64,000 nucleotides of DNA from NCBI GenBank assembly GCA_963815285.1, contig CAWFGB010000002.1, positions 62,001 to 126,000 of the forward strand, given 5' to 3'. The notes under the pieces were generated by a model that did no database searches, had not been told where the DNA came from, and saw nothing but the letters and a program-made list of their open reading frames with translations. Shown here in pieces: positions 40,368 through 50,101 of the stretch; within the stretch, counting starts at the first letter, position 1; the number at the start of each line of letters is the position of its first letter. This stretch comes from JACCSI01 sp963815285. GTDB lineage: Bacteria > Acidobacteriota > Vicinamibacteria > Vicinamibacterales > UBA2999. The translations under genes were made by a program, and so were the position numbers.

Positions 40368-41249
40368 CTACCCTACGCGCGCGAGTGAATCCTTCAGCGC
40401 CTGGCCCATGTCCGCCGGGCTCTTGACCACGTGGACTCCGGCCGCCGAAAGCGCCGCCATCTTCTCGGCCGCGGTGCCCTTGCCGCCGGCGATGATTGCC
40501 CCGGCGTGCCCCATGCGTCGCCCTGGTGGCGCGGTCTGACCCGCGATGAACCCGACCAGCGGCTTCTTGAAGTGGGCCTTGATCCACTCTGCGGCCTCTT
40601 CTTCAGCGGCCCCGCCGATTTCACCGATCATGATCACCGCGTCGGTCTCGTCGTCTTTGGCGAACAGGGTAAGCGCGTCGATGTACATCGTGCCGATGAG
40701 TGGATCACCCCCGATGCCAATACAGGTCGACTGACCAAGACCCATGCGCGTCAACTGATCGATGGCTTCGTAGGTGAGCGTTCCGCTCTTCGAGACGATG
40801 CCGATCCGGCCTTCACGGCAGATGTTGGCGGGGATGATGCCAGCCTTCCCCTTGCCCGGCGAGATGATGCCGGGACAGTTGGGCCCGATCAGCCGCGTGG
40901 CTGGACGCTCTTTGAGCATGGCCATCACGCTGAGCATGTCCACGACCGGAATGCCTTCCGTGATGCAGACGACGAGGCCGATGCCGGCGTCGGCAGCCTC
41001 CATGATCGCGTCGGCTGCAAACGGCGGCGGCACGAAGATCACCGACGCGTTTGCGCCGGTTTCCTTCACGGCGTCCGCCACGGTGTTGAAGATGGGCCAG
41101 CCTTCGTGCGTCGTGCCGCCCTTGCCCGGCGTCACGCCGCCGACGACGGTGGTGTGATACGCCTGCGCCGCCTTGGCGTGGAACGTGCCTTCGCGTCCGG
41201 TGAGACCCTGCACCAGCAGACGGGTGTTCCGGTCGAGCAGGACCGCCAT
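40368..41249 (-). CDS. sucD: Succinyl-CoA synthetase alpha subunit
   Basis: Encodes 293 residues: CoA-binding LVQGLTGREGTFHAKAAQAYHTTVVGGVTPGKGG, GPNCPGIISPGKGKAGI, CIGIGGDPLIGT and the phospho-His GHAGAIIAGG in GRRMGHAGAII. It forms the alpha subunit of the succinate-CoA ligase that makes ATP or GTP in the TCA cycle, with the catalytic His phosphorylated during turnover. It follows sucC by one overlapping base (TGATG) and belongs to a sucC-sucD-mdh TCA cluster. The C-terminus ends in SLARVG. Annotation by family match is secure. Confidence 0.97.
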   Translation of the reverse strand: MAVLLDRNTRLLVQGLTGREGTFHAKAAQAYHTTVVGGVTPGKGGTTHEGWPIFNTVADAVKETGANASVIFVPPPFAADAIMEAADAGIGLVVCITEGIPVVDMLSVMAMLKERPATRLIGPNCPGIISPGKGKAGIIPANICREGRIGIVSKSGTLTYEAIDQLTRMGLGQSTCIGIGGDPLIGTMYIDALTLFAKDDETDAVIMIGEIGGAAEEEAAEWIKAHFKKPLVGFIAGQTAPPGRRMGHAGAIIAGGKGTAAEKMAALSAAGVHVVKSPADMGQALKDSLARVG

Positions 41250-42415
41250 CAGCGACCTCCTGCCAGCGCGACAACACGCTCTGCCGCGTCGCTCATGGTA
41301 TCGGCGGTCGTGAAATTGAGTCCGCTTTCGGCGAGCATTCGCTTCCCTTCTTCAACGTTAGTGCCCTTCATGCGGATGACGATGGGCACCGGCACGCCCA
41401 GCTCCTTGACCGCGGCAATCACGCCCTGGGCCAGCACATCGCAGCGGAGAATGCCGCCGAAAATGTTGATCAGCACGGCCCTGACGTTTCTGTCGGACAT
41501 CAGGATCTTGAAGGCGTTCCGAATCTGTTCAGCGTTGGCGCCGCCGCCGACGTCCAGGAAGTTCGCCGGCATGCCGCCGGCCAGCTTGATGATGTCCATC
41601 GTCGCCATTGCCAGCCCGGCGCCGTTGACCATACAGCCAATGTTGCCGTCGAGGCGGATGTAATTCAGGGAGTACTTCGACGCCTCGACTTCGAGCGGGT
41701 CCTCTTCGGCGAGGTCGCGCAGGTCCTTGATGTCGGGGTGACGATACAGCGCGTTGTCGTCGAAGTTGATCTTGGCATCGAGCGCCAGCAGATCGCCGGT
41801 CTTGGTGGTGATGAGCGGGTTGATCTCGAGCATCGAGGCGTCAGTCGCGACAAAGGCCCTGTAGAGGGCCAGCATCATGCTGGTTGCCTTGCCGATTTGG
41901 GCGCCCTGCAGGCCGAGTGCAAACGCGAGCTTGCGGGCCTGGTAGGGCTGAAGCCCAACCCCGGGGATGATGAATTCCTTGTGAATCTTCTCCGGGGTCT
42001 TGGCCGCGACCTCTTCAATCTCTACTCCGCCTTCCGCGCTGACCATCATCACGATCTTTTGTGAGGCGCGGTCGACGAGCATGCTGAGATAGAGCTCGCG
42101 GTCGATCGCGAGGCCTTCCTCGATCAGCAGCCGGCCCACCACCTGGCCGGTGGGGCCCGTCTGATAGGTCACGAGCGTCTGCCCGAGCAACACGCCGGCG
42201 ACTTTCTCGGCCTCGTCCGAGCTCTTCACAACCTTGACACCGCCGGCTTTGCCGCGTCCGCCGGCGTGAATCTGCGCCTTGACGACGACAACGCCGCCGC
42301 CGAGACGCCGGGCGATCTCGCCCGCTTCCTGGGCCGACAGCGCCAGTTCACCGCGCGGGACGGGCACGCCGTGCCGGGCGAGGATCGCTTTCGCTTGATA
42401 CTCGTGAATTTTCAT
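41249..42415 (-). CDS. sucC: Succinyl-CoA synthetase beta subunit
   Basis: Encodes 388 residues of an ATP-grasp protein: MKIHEYQAKAILARHGVPVPRGELA, KAQIHAGGRGKAGGVKVV, LEINPLITTKTGDLLALDAKINFDDNA, and VNGAGLAMATMDIIKLAGGMPANFLDVGGGA. It binds the nucleotide and pairs with SucD to give succinyl-CoA ligase. The mdh gene lies just upstream on the same strand (71 bases), so citric-acid-cycle enzymes are clustered as in many bacteria. The start ATG 42415 is the first codon and begins the conserved N-terminus. Confidence 0.97.
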   Translation of the reverse strand: MKIHEYQAKAILARHGVPVPRGELALSAQEAGEIARRLGGGVVVVKAQIHAGGRGKAGGVKVVKSSDEAEKVAGVLLGQTLVTYQTGPTGQVVGRLLIEEGLAIDRELYLSMLVDRASQKIVMMVSAEGGVEIEEVAAKTPEKIHKEFIIPGVGLQPYQARKLAFALGLQGAQIGKATSMMLALYRAFVATDASMLEINPLITTKTGDLLALDAKINFDDNALYRHPDIKDLRDLAEEDPLEVEASKYSLNYIRLDGNIGCMVNGAGLAMATMDIIKLAGGMPANFLDVGGGANAEQIRNAFKILMSDRNVRAVLINIFGGILRCDVLAQGVIAAVKELGVPVPIVIRMKGTNVEEGKRMLAESGLNFTTADTMSDAAERVVALAGGR

Positions 42416-42486
42416 GGCTTTTAGCTTTGGCCGTCAGCCATCAGCGCCTTCTGCTAAAGCGCTGAAAGCCGGAAGCCGAGGCCCTG

Positions 42487-43419
42487 TCAGACTTTGATCA
42501 CGTCCACGAGCTCTTTGACAGAGCTTGCAGATTTGTGAAGAGCCGCCCGCTCGTCGTCGGTCAGCTCCAGTTCGATGATCTGCTCGACACCGCGCGCGCC
42601 AAGCTTGACCGGCACGCCGACAAACAGGTTATTGACGCCGTACTCGCCCTGGAGGAACACCGAGCAGGGCATGATGCGCTTTGAATCTTTCAGGATGGCC
42701 TCGACCATTGCCGCCGCCGACGCCCCCGGCGCGTACCAGGCGCTCGTGCCGACGAGTTTGGTGATCTCGGCGCCGCCGTTCGCAGTTCGCTGGCTGATGG
42801 CCTTGATTCGATCCTCCGGCAGCAGTTCGGTGATGGGGACGCCGCCAATCGTCGAGAACCGTGCCAGCGGCACCATCGTGTCGCCGTGGCCGCCGAGCAC
42901 GAAGCACGAAATGTCCGCCGGTGAGACCTTGAGTTCCTCGGCGAGAAACATCCGCATGCGCGCCGAGTCGAGCACGCCGGCCATGCCGATGACGCGCTCC
43001 CGCGGGAACTTGCTCAAGCGATAGACCGCCTGTGACATTGCGTCGAGCGGGTTGGCCACCGGCACGATGATGCAGTTGGGCGAATGCTTGACGATCTCCG
43101 TGGTGACGTCCTGCATGATCTTGTAGTTGACCGAGAGCAGGTCGTCACGGCTCATCCCGGGCTTACGCGGCACGCCGGACGTGATGACGACGACGTCTGA
43201 ATTCGCCGACTCCGCGAAGTCCTTGGTTCCCACACCCACCACCCGCGCCGCGGATCCCTCGATGGGGCACGACTGATAGATGTCGAGCGCGACGCCCGCC
43301 GCCTTCGTGTCGGCGATGTCGACGATGACGACGTCGGCGAGTTCCTTCTGCGCGACGGCGCGCGCAACGGTGGCACCGACGTTGCCGGCGCCACCAACGA
43401 CTGTGACTTTTCGATTCAT
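42487..43419 (-). CDS. mdh: Malate dehydrogenase (NAD-dependent)
   Basis: Encodes 310 residues of the LDH-like malate dehydrogenase type: VVGGAGNVGATVA dinucleotide motif, VVITSGVPRKPGMSRDDLLSVN with the loop Arg that selects malate, VANPLDAMSQAVYRLSKFPRERVIGMAGVLDSARMRMFLAEEL, and the catalytic His in LGGHGDTMVPLARFSTIGG. It oxidises malate to oxaloacetate. It is the first gene of the mdh-sucC-sucD run; the 233-base region upstream, shared with serA, contains two TGTGGAAAA boxes (43484-43492 and 43496-43504) and a 17-bp inverted repeat. Confidence 0.96.
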   Translation of the reverse strand: MNRKVTVVGGAGNVGATVARAVAQKELADVVIVDIADTKAAGVALDIYQSCPIEGSAARVVGVGTKDFAESANSDVVVITSGVPRKPGMSRDDLLSVNYKIMQDVTTEIVKHSPNCIIVPVANPLDAMSQAVYRLSKFPRERVIGMAGVLDSARMRMFLAEELKVSPADISCFVLGGHGDTMVPLARFSTIGGVPITELLPEDRIKAISQRTANGGAEITKLVGTSAWYAPGASAAAMVEAILKDSKRIMPCSVFLQGEYGVNNLFVGVPVKLGARGVEQIIELELTDDERAALHKSASSVKELVDVIKV

Positions 43420-43472
43420 GCGATCTCGTCCTTCGGCCTTAGGTCACTTCGCCTTGCGGCACTTCTCTGCGG

Positions 43473-43504
43473 TCCACAGATTCTGTGGAAAACCGTGTGG
43501 AAAA
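43473..43504 (+). promoter_or_regulatory. Palindrome plus two DnaA-box-like TGTGGAAAA sites between mdh and serA
   Basis: TCCACAGATTCTGTGGA (43473-43489) is a perfect 8-bp inverted repeat with a one-base centre. It overlaps TGTGGAAAA at 43484-43492, and the same nine bases recur at 43496-43504, twelve bases on. Reverse-complemented, TTTTCCACA fits the TTWTNCACA DnaA-box consensus. Two weaker similar stretches (GTGTGAACACC, GTGTAACC) follow. Confidence 0.5.
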
Positions 43505-43652
43505 CAGCGTGTGAACACCGTGTAACCGCGAGGTTCTCGCGGAAATGAGCGACTTGCACCACGAATGGTGAATACCCGGCGGACACGTCACAAAAGTACA
43601 AGGAGTAGGAGCGGGCTCGGTTGAACTCCGTGAATATGGAATCATACACCTG

Positions 43653-45233
43653 ATGAAAATCATCGTCGCCGACGACCTGCCGTCCTCTGCTCTTGACCTG
43701 CTGCGCGCCGAAGGATGGACCGTCGACGCCCGTAGCGGCCGCACGCCGGCCGACCTGGCCATCGATGTCGCCGACGCAGACGCCATCATGGTGCGCAGCG
43801 CCACCAAGGTGACCGCGGAACTGATCTCCGCCGGCAAGCGTCTTCGGGCGATCGCACGCGCCGGCACTGGCGTCGACAACGTGGATGTCAGCGCGGCCAG
43901 CTTACGTGGCATCGTCGTGATGAATGCGCCAGGCGCCAACAGCATCAGCGTCGCGGAATTGGCGATGGCAATGCTGCTGGCACTTGCCCGAAAGACTCCG
44001 GCGGCGGACGCGTCGATGAAGCAGGGCAAGTGGGATAAGAAAAGCTTTCTCGGCGAAGAGCTGCGCGGCAAGACGTTAGGTCTTGCCGGGCTCGGCCGCA
44101 TCGGTCAGGAAGTGGCGCGGCGGGCGCGCGCATTTGAGATGAACGTCATCGCGCACGATCCGTTCATCAACGCCAACGTCGCCAGAAATCTCAGCATCGA
44201 GCTGGTCTCGCTCGACGATCTGTGCCAACGTGCCGATTTTCTGTCGCTGCACATGCCCGCGACGCCGGAGACCCGGCATATCTTCGATGCCGCGCGGCTG
44301 GCGGCATGCAAGAAGGGGCTCAGAATCATCAACACCGCACGTGGAGATCTGATCGACGAAGGCGCCCTGGCCGATGCCATCGAATCGGGACACATCGGCG
44401 GCGCGGCGCTCGACGTCTATGAGGAGGAACCAACCCGGAACCACCGGCTTCAGAAACTGCCGCAGGTGGTCGCGTCGCCGCACATCGCCGCGTCGACCCG
44501 CGAGGGCCAGGAACTGGTGGGCGTGGAAACGGCCTCGGCCCTGCGGGACTACCTGAAGTCCGGCATCATCCGAAATGCCGTCAATTTTCCGTCGCTCTCG
44601 GCCGACGAGTTTCAGCGCCTGCAGCCATTTGCCGACGTCGCCCGCCGGCTCGGCGCCTTGCTTGGCCAGATGGGCGCTGCCCGCGTCGAAGGCGTCAGCG
44701 TACGGTATTACGGTCAATTGGCCGGGGCGTCCAATCCTTTGATCGTGAGCTCAGTGCTCGAAGGGCTGCTTCGGACGGTGCTTTCGTCGCCAGTCACACC
44801 GGTCAACGCGAGAAACGTCGCGTCCGAGCGTGGTATCGACGTGACCGAGTCGTACAGCACACGCGCGCGCAGCTACACAGCGCTCCTGTCGATTCAGCTC
44901 CATACCGAAGGCGGCGACCGGTGGGTCGAAGGGACGGTCGTGCACGGCGAGCCGCGGCTGGCCCTGCTCAACGGCGTACAAGTGGATGCCCCGGTCGGCG
45001 GCACCATGCTGCTGCTGGTGAACGACGACACGCCTGGGGTGATCGGTGCGGTCGGCACCATCCTCGGACGCCACCATGTCAACATCGCCAACTTCGCGCT
45101 TGGCCGAAATGAGCGCGGCGCCGTAGGAGTTGTAAGTGTGGACGACGCCGACGGCACAGCGCTGTCGCCCGCGGTGCTGCAGGAACTGCGCGCGGTGCCC
45201 GCGGTCAAAGAGGCATGGGCGGTGAGAACATAA
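43653..45233 (+). CDS. serA: D-3-phosphoglycerate dehydrogenase
   Basis: Encodes 526 residues. N-terminal catalytic and NAD domains: MVRSATKVTAELI, ARAGTGVDNVDVSAA, GLGRIGQEVARRARAFEMNVIAHDP, INTARGDLIDEGALADAI, and SPHIAASTREGQ with the catalytic His. A type I SerA intermediate domain (residues 320-450) and a C-terminal ACT domain (LLLVNDDTPGVIGAVGTILGRHHVNIANFALG) follow, giving feedback by serine. It makes 3-phosphohydroxypyruvate for serine synthesis. No clear ribosome site precedes ATG 43653. TTGAAC at 43621-43626 could be a -35 element, implying a very short leader. The gene converges with a small PilP-like gene (14-base gap). Confidence 0.95.
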   Translation: MKIIVADDLPSSALDLLRAEGWTVDARSGRTPADLAIDVADADAIMVRSATKVTAELISAGKRLRAIARAGTGVDNVDVSAASLRGIVVMNAPGANSISVAELAMAMLLALARKTPAADASMKQGKWDKKSFLGEELRGKTLGLAGLGRIGQEVARRARAFEMNVIAHDPFINANVARNLSIELVSLDDLCQRADFLSLHMPATPETRHIFDAARLAACKKGLRIINTARGDLIDEGALADAIESGHIGGAALDVYEEEPTRNHRLQKLPQVVASPHIAASTREGQELVGVETASALRDYLKSGIIRNAVNFPSLSADEFQRLQPFADVARRLGALLGQMGAARVEGVSVRYYGQLAGASNPLIVSSVLEGLLRTVLSSPVTPVNARNVASERGIDVTESYSTRARSYTALLSIQLHTEGGDRWVEGTVVHGEPRLALLNGVQVDAPVGGTMLLLVNDDTPGVIGAVGTILGRHHVNIANFALGRNERGAVGVVSVDDADGTALSPAVLQELRAVPAVKEAWAVRT

Positions 45234-45247
45234 GCGGTTGGTCTGCC

Positions 45248-45742
45248 TTACTGCGCGAAGCGCAGCGTGTGACGCGCAGTGCCTGATTCGAGCGTGACGC
45301 TGTCGTCACTGATCTCGACCACCGTATAGCCAGCAAGCGTGTCGTTGACCCTCACGATGCGGACCTCACGCCCATCCGTCAACACCGCGGTCCGCACTTC
45401 ACCCGCGATGCCAATCCCGGACAGCGAATACGCAAACGCCCGCTGGCTGGGCACGGCGGGTTCCGCAACGAGGTCGGCCGAATCGGTCGGCTCGGCAGGC
45501 GCGACGTTCCGCGCTCGTGAACCGAAGTTGAAAGGGTTGCGCCGCGTCGTCGGCGGATCTGGCACTTCCCGAAGGCGCAGATTCAAGCGTTCGGTGAATT
45601 GCGGCTCTTCAGTCGCCGCCGCGGGACGCTGCTGTTCCGGCAACGACTGCAAGCGGGCGACCGGCGGAGTTAGGGTCGCGGCGAGCAGCCAGCCAATCGT
45701 GACGCACACTGCAGCGACGAGCGCAACTGTTTTGGGCGCCAT
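45248..45742 (-). CDS. Membrane-anchored protein, GspC/PilP-like
   Basis: Encodes 164 residues: an N-terminal membrane helix (TVALVAAVCVTIGWLLAATL, about residues 4-23), a Pro/Gln/Glu-rich linker, the motif RRNPFNFGSRA that is common before HR-like domains in secretion proteins, and a small beta domain (YSLSGIGIAGEVRTAVLTDGREVRIVRVNDTLAGYTVVEISDDSVTLES). The 'R.NPF.f' plus 'l.Gi......aiL.dg..v..v..gd.l..y.V..I..dsV.L' pattern is seen in PilP and GspC-type periplasmic proteins, which join inner-membrane platforms to secretins. No other secretion gene is adjacent; the pil cluster lies 16 kb away. Assigned by pattern only. Confidence 0.55.
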   Translation of the reverse strand: MAPKTVALVAAVCVTIGWLLAATLTPPVARLQSLPEQQRPAAATEEPQFTERLNLRLREVPDPPTTRRNPFNFGSRARNVAPAEPTDSADLVAEPAVPSQRAFAYSLSGIGIAGEVRTAVLTDGREVRIVRVNDTLAGYTVVEISDDSVTLESGTARHTLRFAQ

Positions 45743-45835
45743 CAGGGTCCGAGCACATTCTACCAGCCGGCCGGACTGGCGACCAGTGCGCGATTGGGAG
45801 TGGCGACACGAGCCAGGTGGCGTGATTGCCTGTGG

Positions 45836-45841
45836 TAGAAT
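45836..45841 (+). promoter_or_regulatory. Putative -10 element TAGAAT directly before kdsB
   Basis: TAGAAT ends five bases before GTG 45847. A transcript starting about seven bases after it would begin at the start codon, consistent with a leaderless message. There is no recognisable -35 hexamer and no Shine-Dalgarno between them. Confidence 0.35.
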
Positions 45842-45846
45842 TCGCC

Positions 45847-46632
45847 GTGCCTGCAGTTCCGGTCACGCGGCTACCTTTCGCGCTGGCTGAAACGTCGGTT
45901 CTGGCAATCATCCCCGCGCGATATCACTCGACCCGTCTCCCCGCCAAAGCTCTTGCCGACATCGCCGGCCGGCCCATGATCGAGCATGTGTATCGGCGCG
46001 CCCTGCGAGCCGCGCGAGTCAACGCGATCGTGATTGCCACCGACGACGAACGCATCGCGGCTGCCGCGGAATCGTTCGGTGCGGTGGCCGTGATGACGGC
46101 ACGGACGCACGCGTCGGGTACCGATCGGCTGGCGGAGATCGCCGCCGTCGTCCCAAGTGATGTCATCGTCAACGTGCAGGGCGACGAGCCGCTCATCGAC
46201 CCTGCCGTCATCGATGCCGTGGTCGAGCCGTTGCTGCGCGACCCGTCCATTGAAATGGCGACGGCCGCGCGCCGGCTCAGAAGTCCTGAAGAACTGCACA
46301 ATCCAGGCATGGTCAAGGTGGTCTGCGACGCGCGCGGGTTTGCCCTGTACTTCTCTCGCGCGCCGATTCCGCACGGCCGCGACGTCTCGGCAGTCGACGC
46401 GGCCCGCGTCCACATTGGCTTATATGTCTACCGCCGCGCGACCCTGCTGCGGCTCGCGGCGTTGGCACCCGGCAACCTGGAACGGCTAGAGGCGCTCGAA
46501 CAGTTGCGCGCGCTCGAGAACGGCATTCGCATTCAGGTCGTCGAGACCGCCTTCGCGTCGACCGAGGTCAACACGCCCGAAGACCTCGAGCGCGTCAGGC
46601 AACTCGTGGCGACGTCTGCTCACGATGGCTAA
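45847..46632 (+). CDS. kdsB: 3-deoxy-manno-octulosonate cytidylyltransferase
   Basis: Encodes about 261 residues. The signature VLAIIPARYHSTRLPAKALADIAGRPMIEHVYRRA matches the CMP-Kdo synthase family; VNVQGDEPLIDPAVI, HASGTDRLAEIA, and YFSRAPIPHGRD, with VDAARVHIGLYVYRRATLLRLAAL, are substrate-binding parts. It activates Kdo with CTP to CMP-Kdo for lipid A-core assembly. I chose GTG 45847; a TTG at 45826 would give seven more residues. Its stop is followed by pyrG, which makes CTP, then kdsA and kdsD; the whole set forms a Kdo operon. The C-terminus ends in VATSAHDG. Confidence 0.94.
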   Translation: MPAVPVTRLPFALAETSVLAIIPARYHSTRLPAKALADIAGRPMIEHVYRRALRAARVNAIVIATDDERIAAAAESFGAVAVMTARTHASGTDRLAEIAAVVPSDVIVNVQGDEPLIDPAVIDAVVEPLLRDPSIEMATAARRLRSPEELHNPGMVKVVCDARGFALYFSRAPIPHGRDVSAVDAARVHIGLYVYRRATLLRLAALAPGNLERLEALEQLRALENGIRIQVVETAFASTEVNTPEDLERVRQLVATSAHDG

Positions 46633-46666
46633 CAGTTTTTTTGGCTCGTCACGTGTGGTGAATCCG

Positions 46667-48312
<1,646 letters not shown>

Positions 48313-48313
<1 letters not shown>

Positions 48314-49146
48314 TGCCCGACGTCAGCTCCGCCACGGCCGGCGCCGTCACCATCGGCTCAGGGCATCCGCTGGCACTCATCGCCGGCCCCTGCGTGATCG
48401 AAAGTGAGGCACACGCGATTGAGACTGCCCTGCAGCTGCGGGAAATCGCCGCGCGCACAGGGGTCTCGCTGATCTTCAAGGCGTCTTATGACAAGGCGAA
48501 CCGGACGTCGCTCTCGAGCTTTCGGGGGCCAGGTCTCGACGCGGGGTTGAAGACACTCGCTGAGGTCAAAACGCGCACCGGGCTGCCCGTGCTGACCGAC
48601 ATTCACGAAGTCGCGCATGCGGCGACCGCGGCGGCGGTGGTCGACGTGCTGCAGATCCCCGCTTTTCTCTGCCGCCAGACCGACCTGCTGGTCGCGGCCG
48701 CACGCACGGGCCGGACCGTCAACGTGAAGAAGGGGCAATTTCTTGCGCCCCGCGATATGCGTCACGTGGTCGCCAAGCTCGAAGACGCCGGCGCTGGCGG
48801 CATCCTGCTCACCGAGCGGGGCTCCACGTTCGGCTACAACAACCTCGTAGTGGACATGCGCGCGCTGCCGATGATGCGCGAGCTCGGCCGGCCGGTCATC
48901 TTCGACGTCACGCACAGCCTCCAACTACCGGGGGCCGGTGACGGCGTCACGGCGGGTCTGGCCGAGTACATCGAGCCCCTCGCGCGCGCCGGCGTGGCCG
49001 CTGGCGTGGACGGCGTGTTCTTGGAAGTGCATCAGGATCCGCCGCGTGCCAAGAGTGACGCGGCCAATGCTCTACGGCTCGATCGCCTTGAAGGCTTGAT
49101 GCGCCAGCTGGTCGAGCTTGATAGGATCGCAAAGGCGCATGCCTGA
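48313..49146 (+). CDS. kdsA: 3-deoxy-8-phosphooctulonate synthase (Kdo-8-P synthase)
   Basis: Encodes 277 residues of the DAHP-synthase-like barrel: IAGPCVIESEAHAIETA, FKASYDKANRTSLSSFRGPGLDAGL, LPVLTDIHEVAHAA, DVLQIPAFLCRQTDLLVAAARTGRTVNVKKGQFL and FDVTHSLQLPG. It condenses arabinose-5-phosphate with PEP to Kdo-8-phosphate. The start ATG overlaps the pyrG stop as TGATG, so coupling is expected. The 3' end overlaps kdsD by eight bases. The C-terminus (EVHQDPPRAKSDAANALRLDRLEGLMRQL) is conserved in the family. Confidence 0.96.
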
Positions 49147-50098
49147 TCTCTCCCTGGCCAAGAAAGTCCTGCAAACCGAGGCCGCCGCGGTCCTCGCCCT
49201 GACCGAGCGCGTGGACGAGCGATTCGCACAGGCCGTGATGATGGTGCGCAACTGCCAAGGTCGGGTCATCATGACTGGCATGGGCAAATCCGGCATCGTC
49301 TGCCGCAAGATTGCCGCGACCTTTTCGAGCACCGGTACGCCGGCGTTCTTTCTGCACCCGGCCGAGGCGCTGCACGGCGACCTCGGGGTGATCCGCAGCG
49401 ACGACGTCGTGATCGCCCTGTCCTATAGCGGCGAGAACGAAGAGCTCGTCGGCATCCTCGAGACGTTGAAGCGGCTTGGCACCTGTTTGATCGCGATGAC
49501 CGGCAACGCGCGGTCGACGTTGTCGCAGGCGGCCGACGTGACACTCGACTGCCGCGTGTCCGAAGAAGCCTGCCCGATGAACCTGGTGCCGACGGCGAGC
49601 ACCACGGCCATGCTGGCGCTGGGCGACGCACTCGCGATGACGGTGCTCGTCGAGCGCGGATTCCAGCCCGAGGATTTTGCCTCCCTGCATCCCGGCGGCA
49701 AACTTGGCAAGCGGCTCAAGCGGGTCGAACAACTGATGCACCACGGCGAGCAGGTGCCGATGGTGACGCCGGCAACCGCGATGCTCGAGGTGATCTACGA
49801 GATGTCACGCAAGGGACTGGGCATGACCTGCGTTGTCGACGGCGATCACAGTCTGCTCGGAATCATCACCGATGGCGACCTGCGCCGGAAGATGGCCAGC
49901 TTCGAGAACGTGCTCGACCGCAGCGCCGCCGACATCATGACCGCCAATCCGATCGCCATCGGCCGGAAGACGCTGGCCGCCCAAGCGCTCAACATGCTGG
50001 AGCAGCGCAAGATCACGTCGCTCATCGTGGTCGATGATCAGCGGCGCGTCGAGGGCGTCATCCACCTGCACGATCTGTGGCGTACTGACCTGGTCTGA
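49139..50098 (+). CDS. kdsD: Arabinose-5-phosphate isomerase (KpsF/GutQ-type)
   Basis: Encodes 319 residues from ATG 49139 (MPDLSLAKKVLQTEAAAVL). The SIS domain shows GRVIMTGMGKSGIVCRKIAATFSSTGTPAFFLHPAEALHGDLGVI, then ALSYSGENEELVGILETLKRLG; two CBS domains follow (VPMVTPATAMLEVIYEMSRKGLGMTCVVD, ITDGDLRR, IMTANPIAIGRKTLAAQALNMLEQRKITSLIVVDDQRRVEGVIHLHDLWR). It converts ribulose-5-phosphate to arabinose-5-phosphate, the first Kdo substrate. The start overlaps kdsA by eight bases; the gene is followed three bases later by lapB. Order kdsB-pyrG-kdsA-kdsD thus covers the route from Ru5P to CMP-Kdo except KdsC phosphatase, which is absent here. Confidence 0.95.
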   Translation: MPDLSLAKKVLQTEAAAVLALTERVDERFAQAVMMVRNCQGRVIMTGMGKSGIVCRKIAATFSSTGTPAFFLHPAEALHGDLGVIRSDDVVIALSYSGENEELVGILETLKRLGTCLIAMTGNARSTLSQAADVTLDCRVSEEACPMNLVPTASTTAMLALGDALAMTVLVERGFQPEDFASLHPGGKLGKRLKRVEQLMHHGEQVPMVTPATAMLEVIYEMSRKGLGMTCVVDGDHSLLGIITDGDLRRKMASFENVLDRSAADIMTANPIAIGRKTLAAQALNMLEQRKITSLIVVDDQRRVEGVIHLHDLWRTDLV

Positions 50099-50101
50099 GG
50101 C

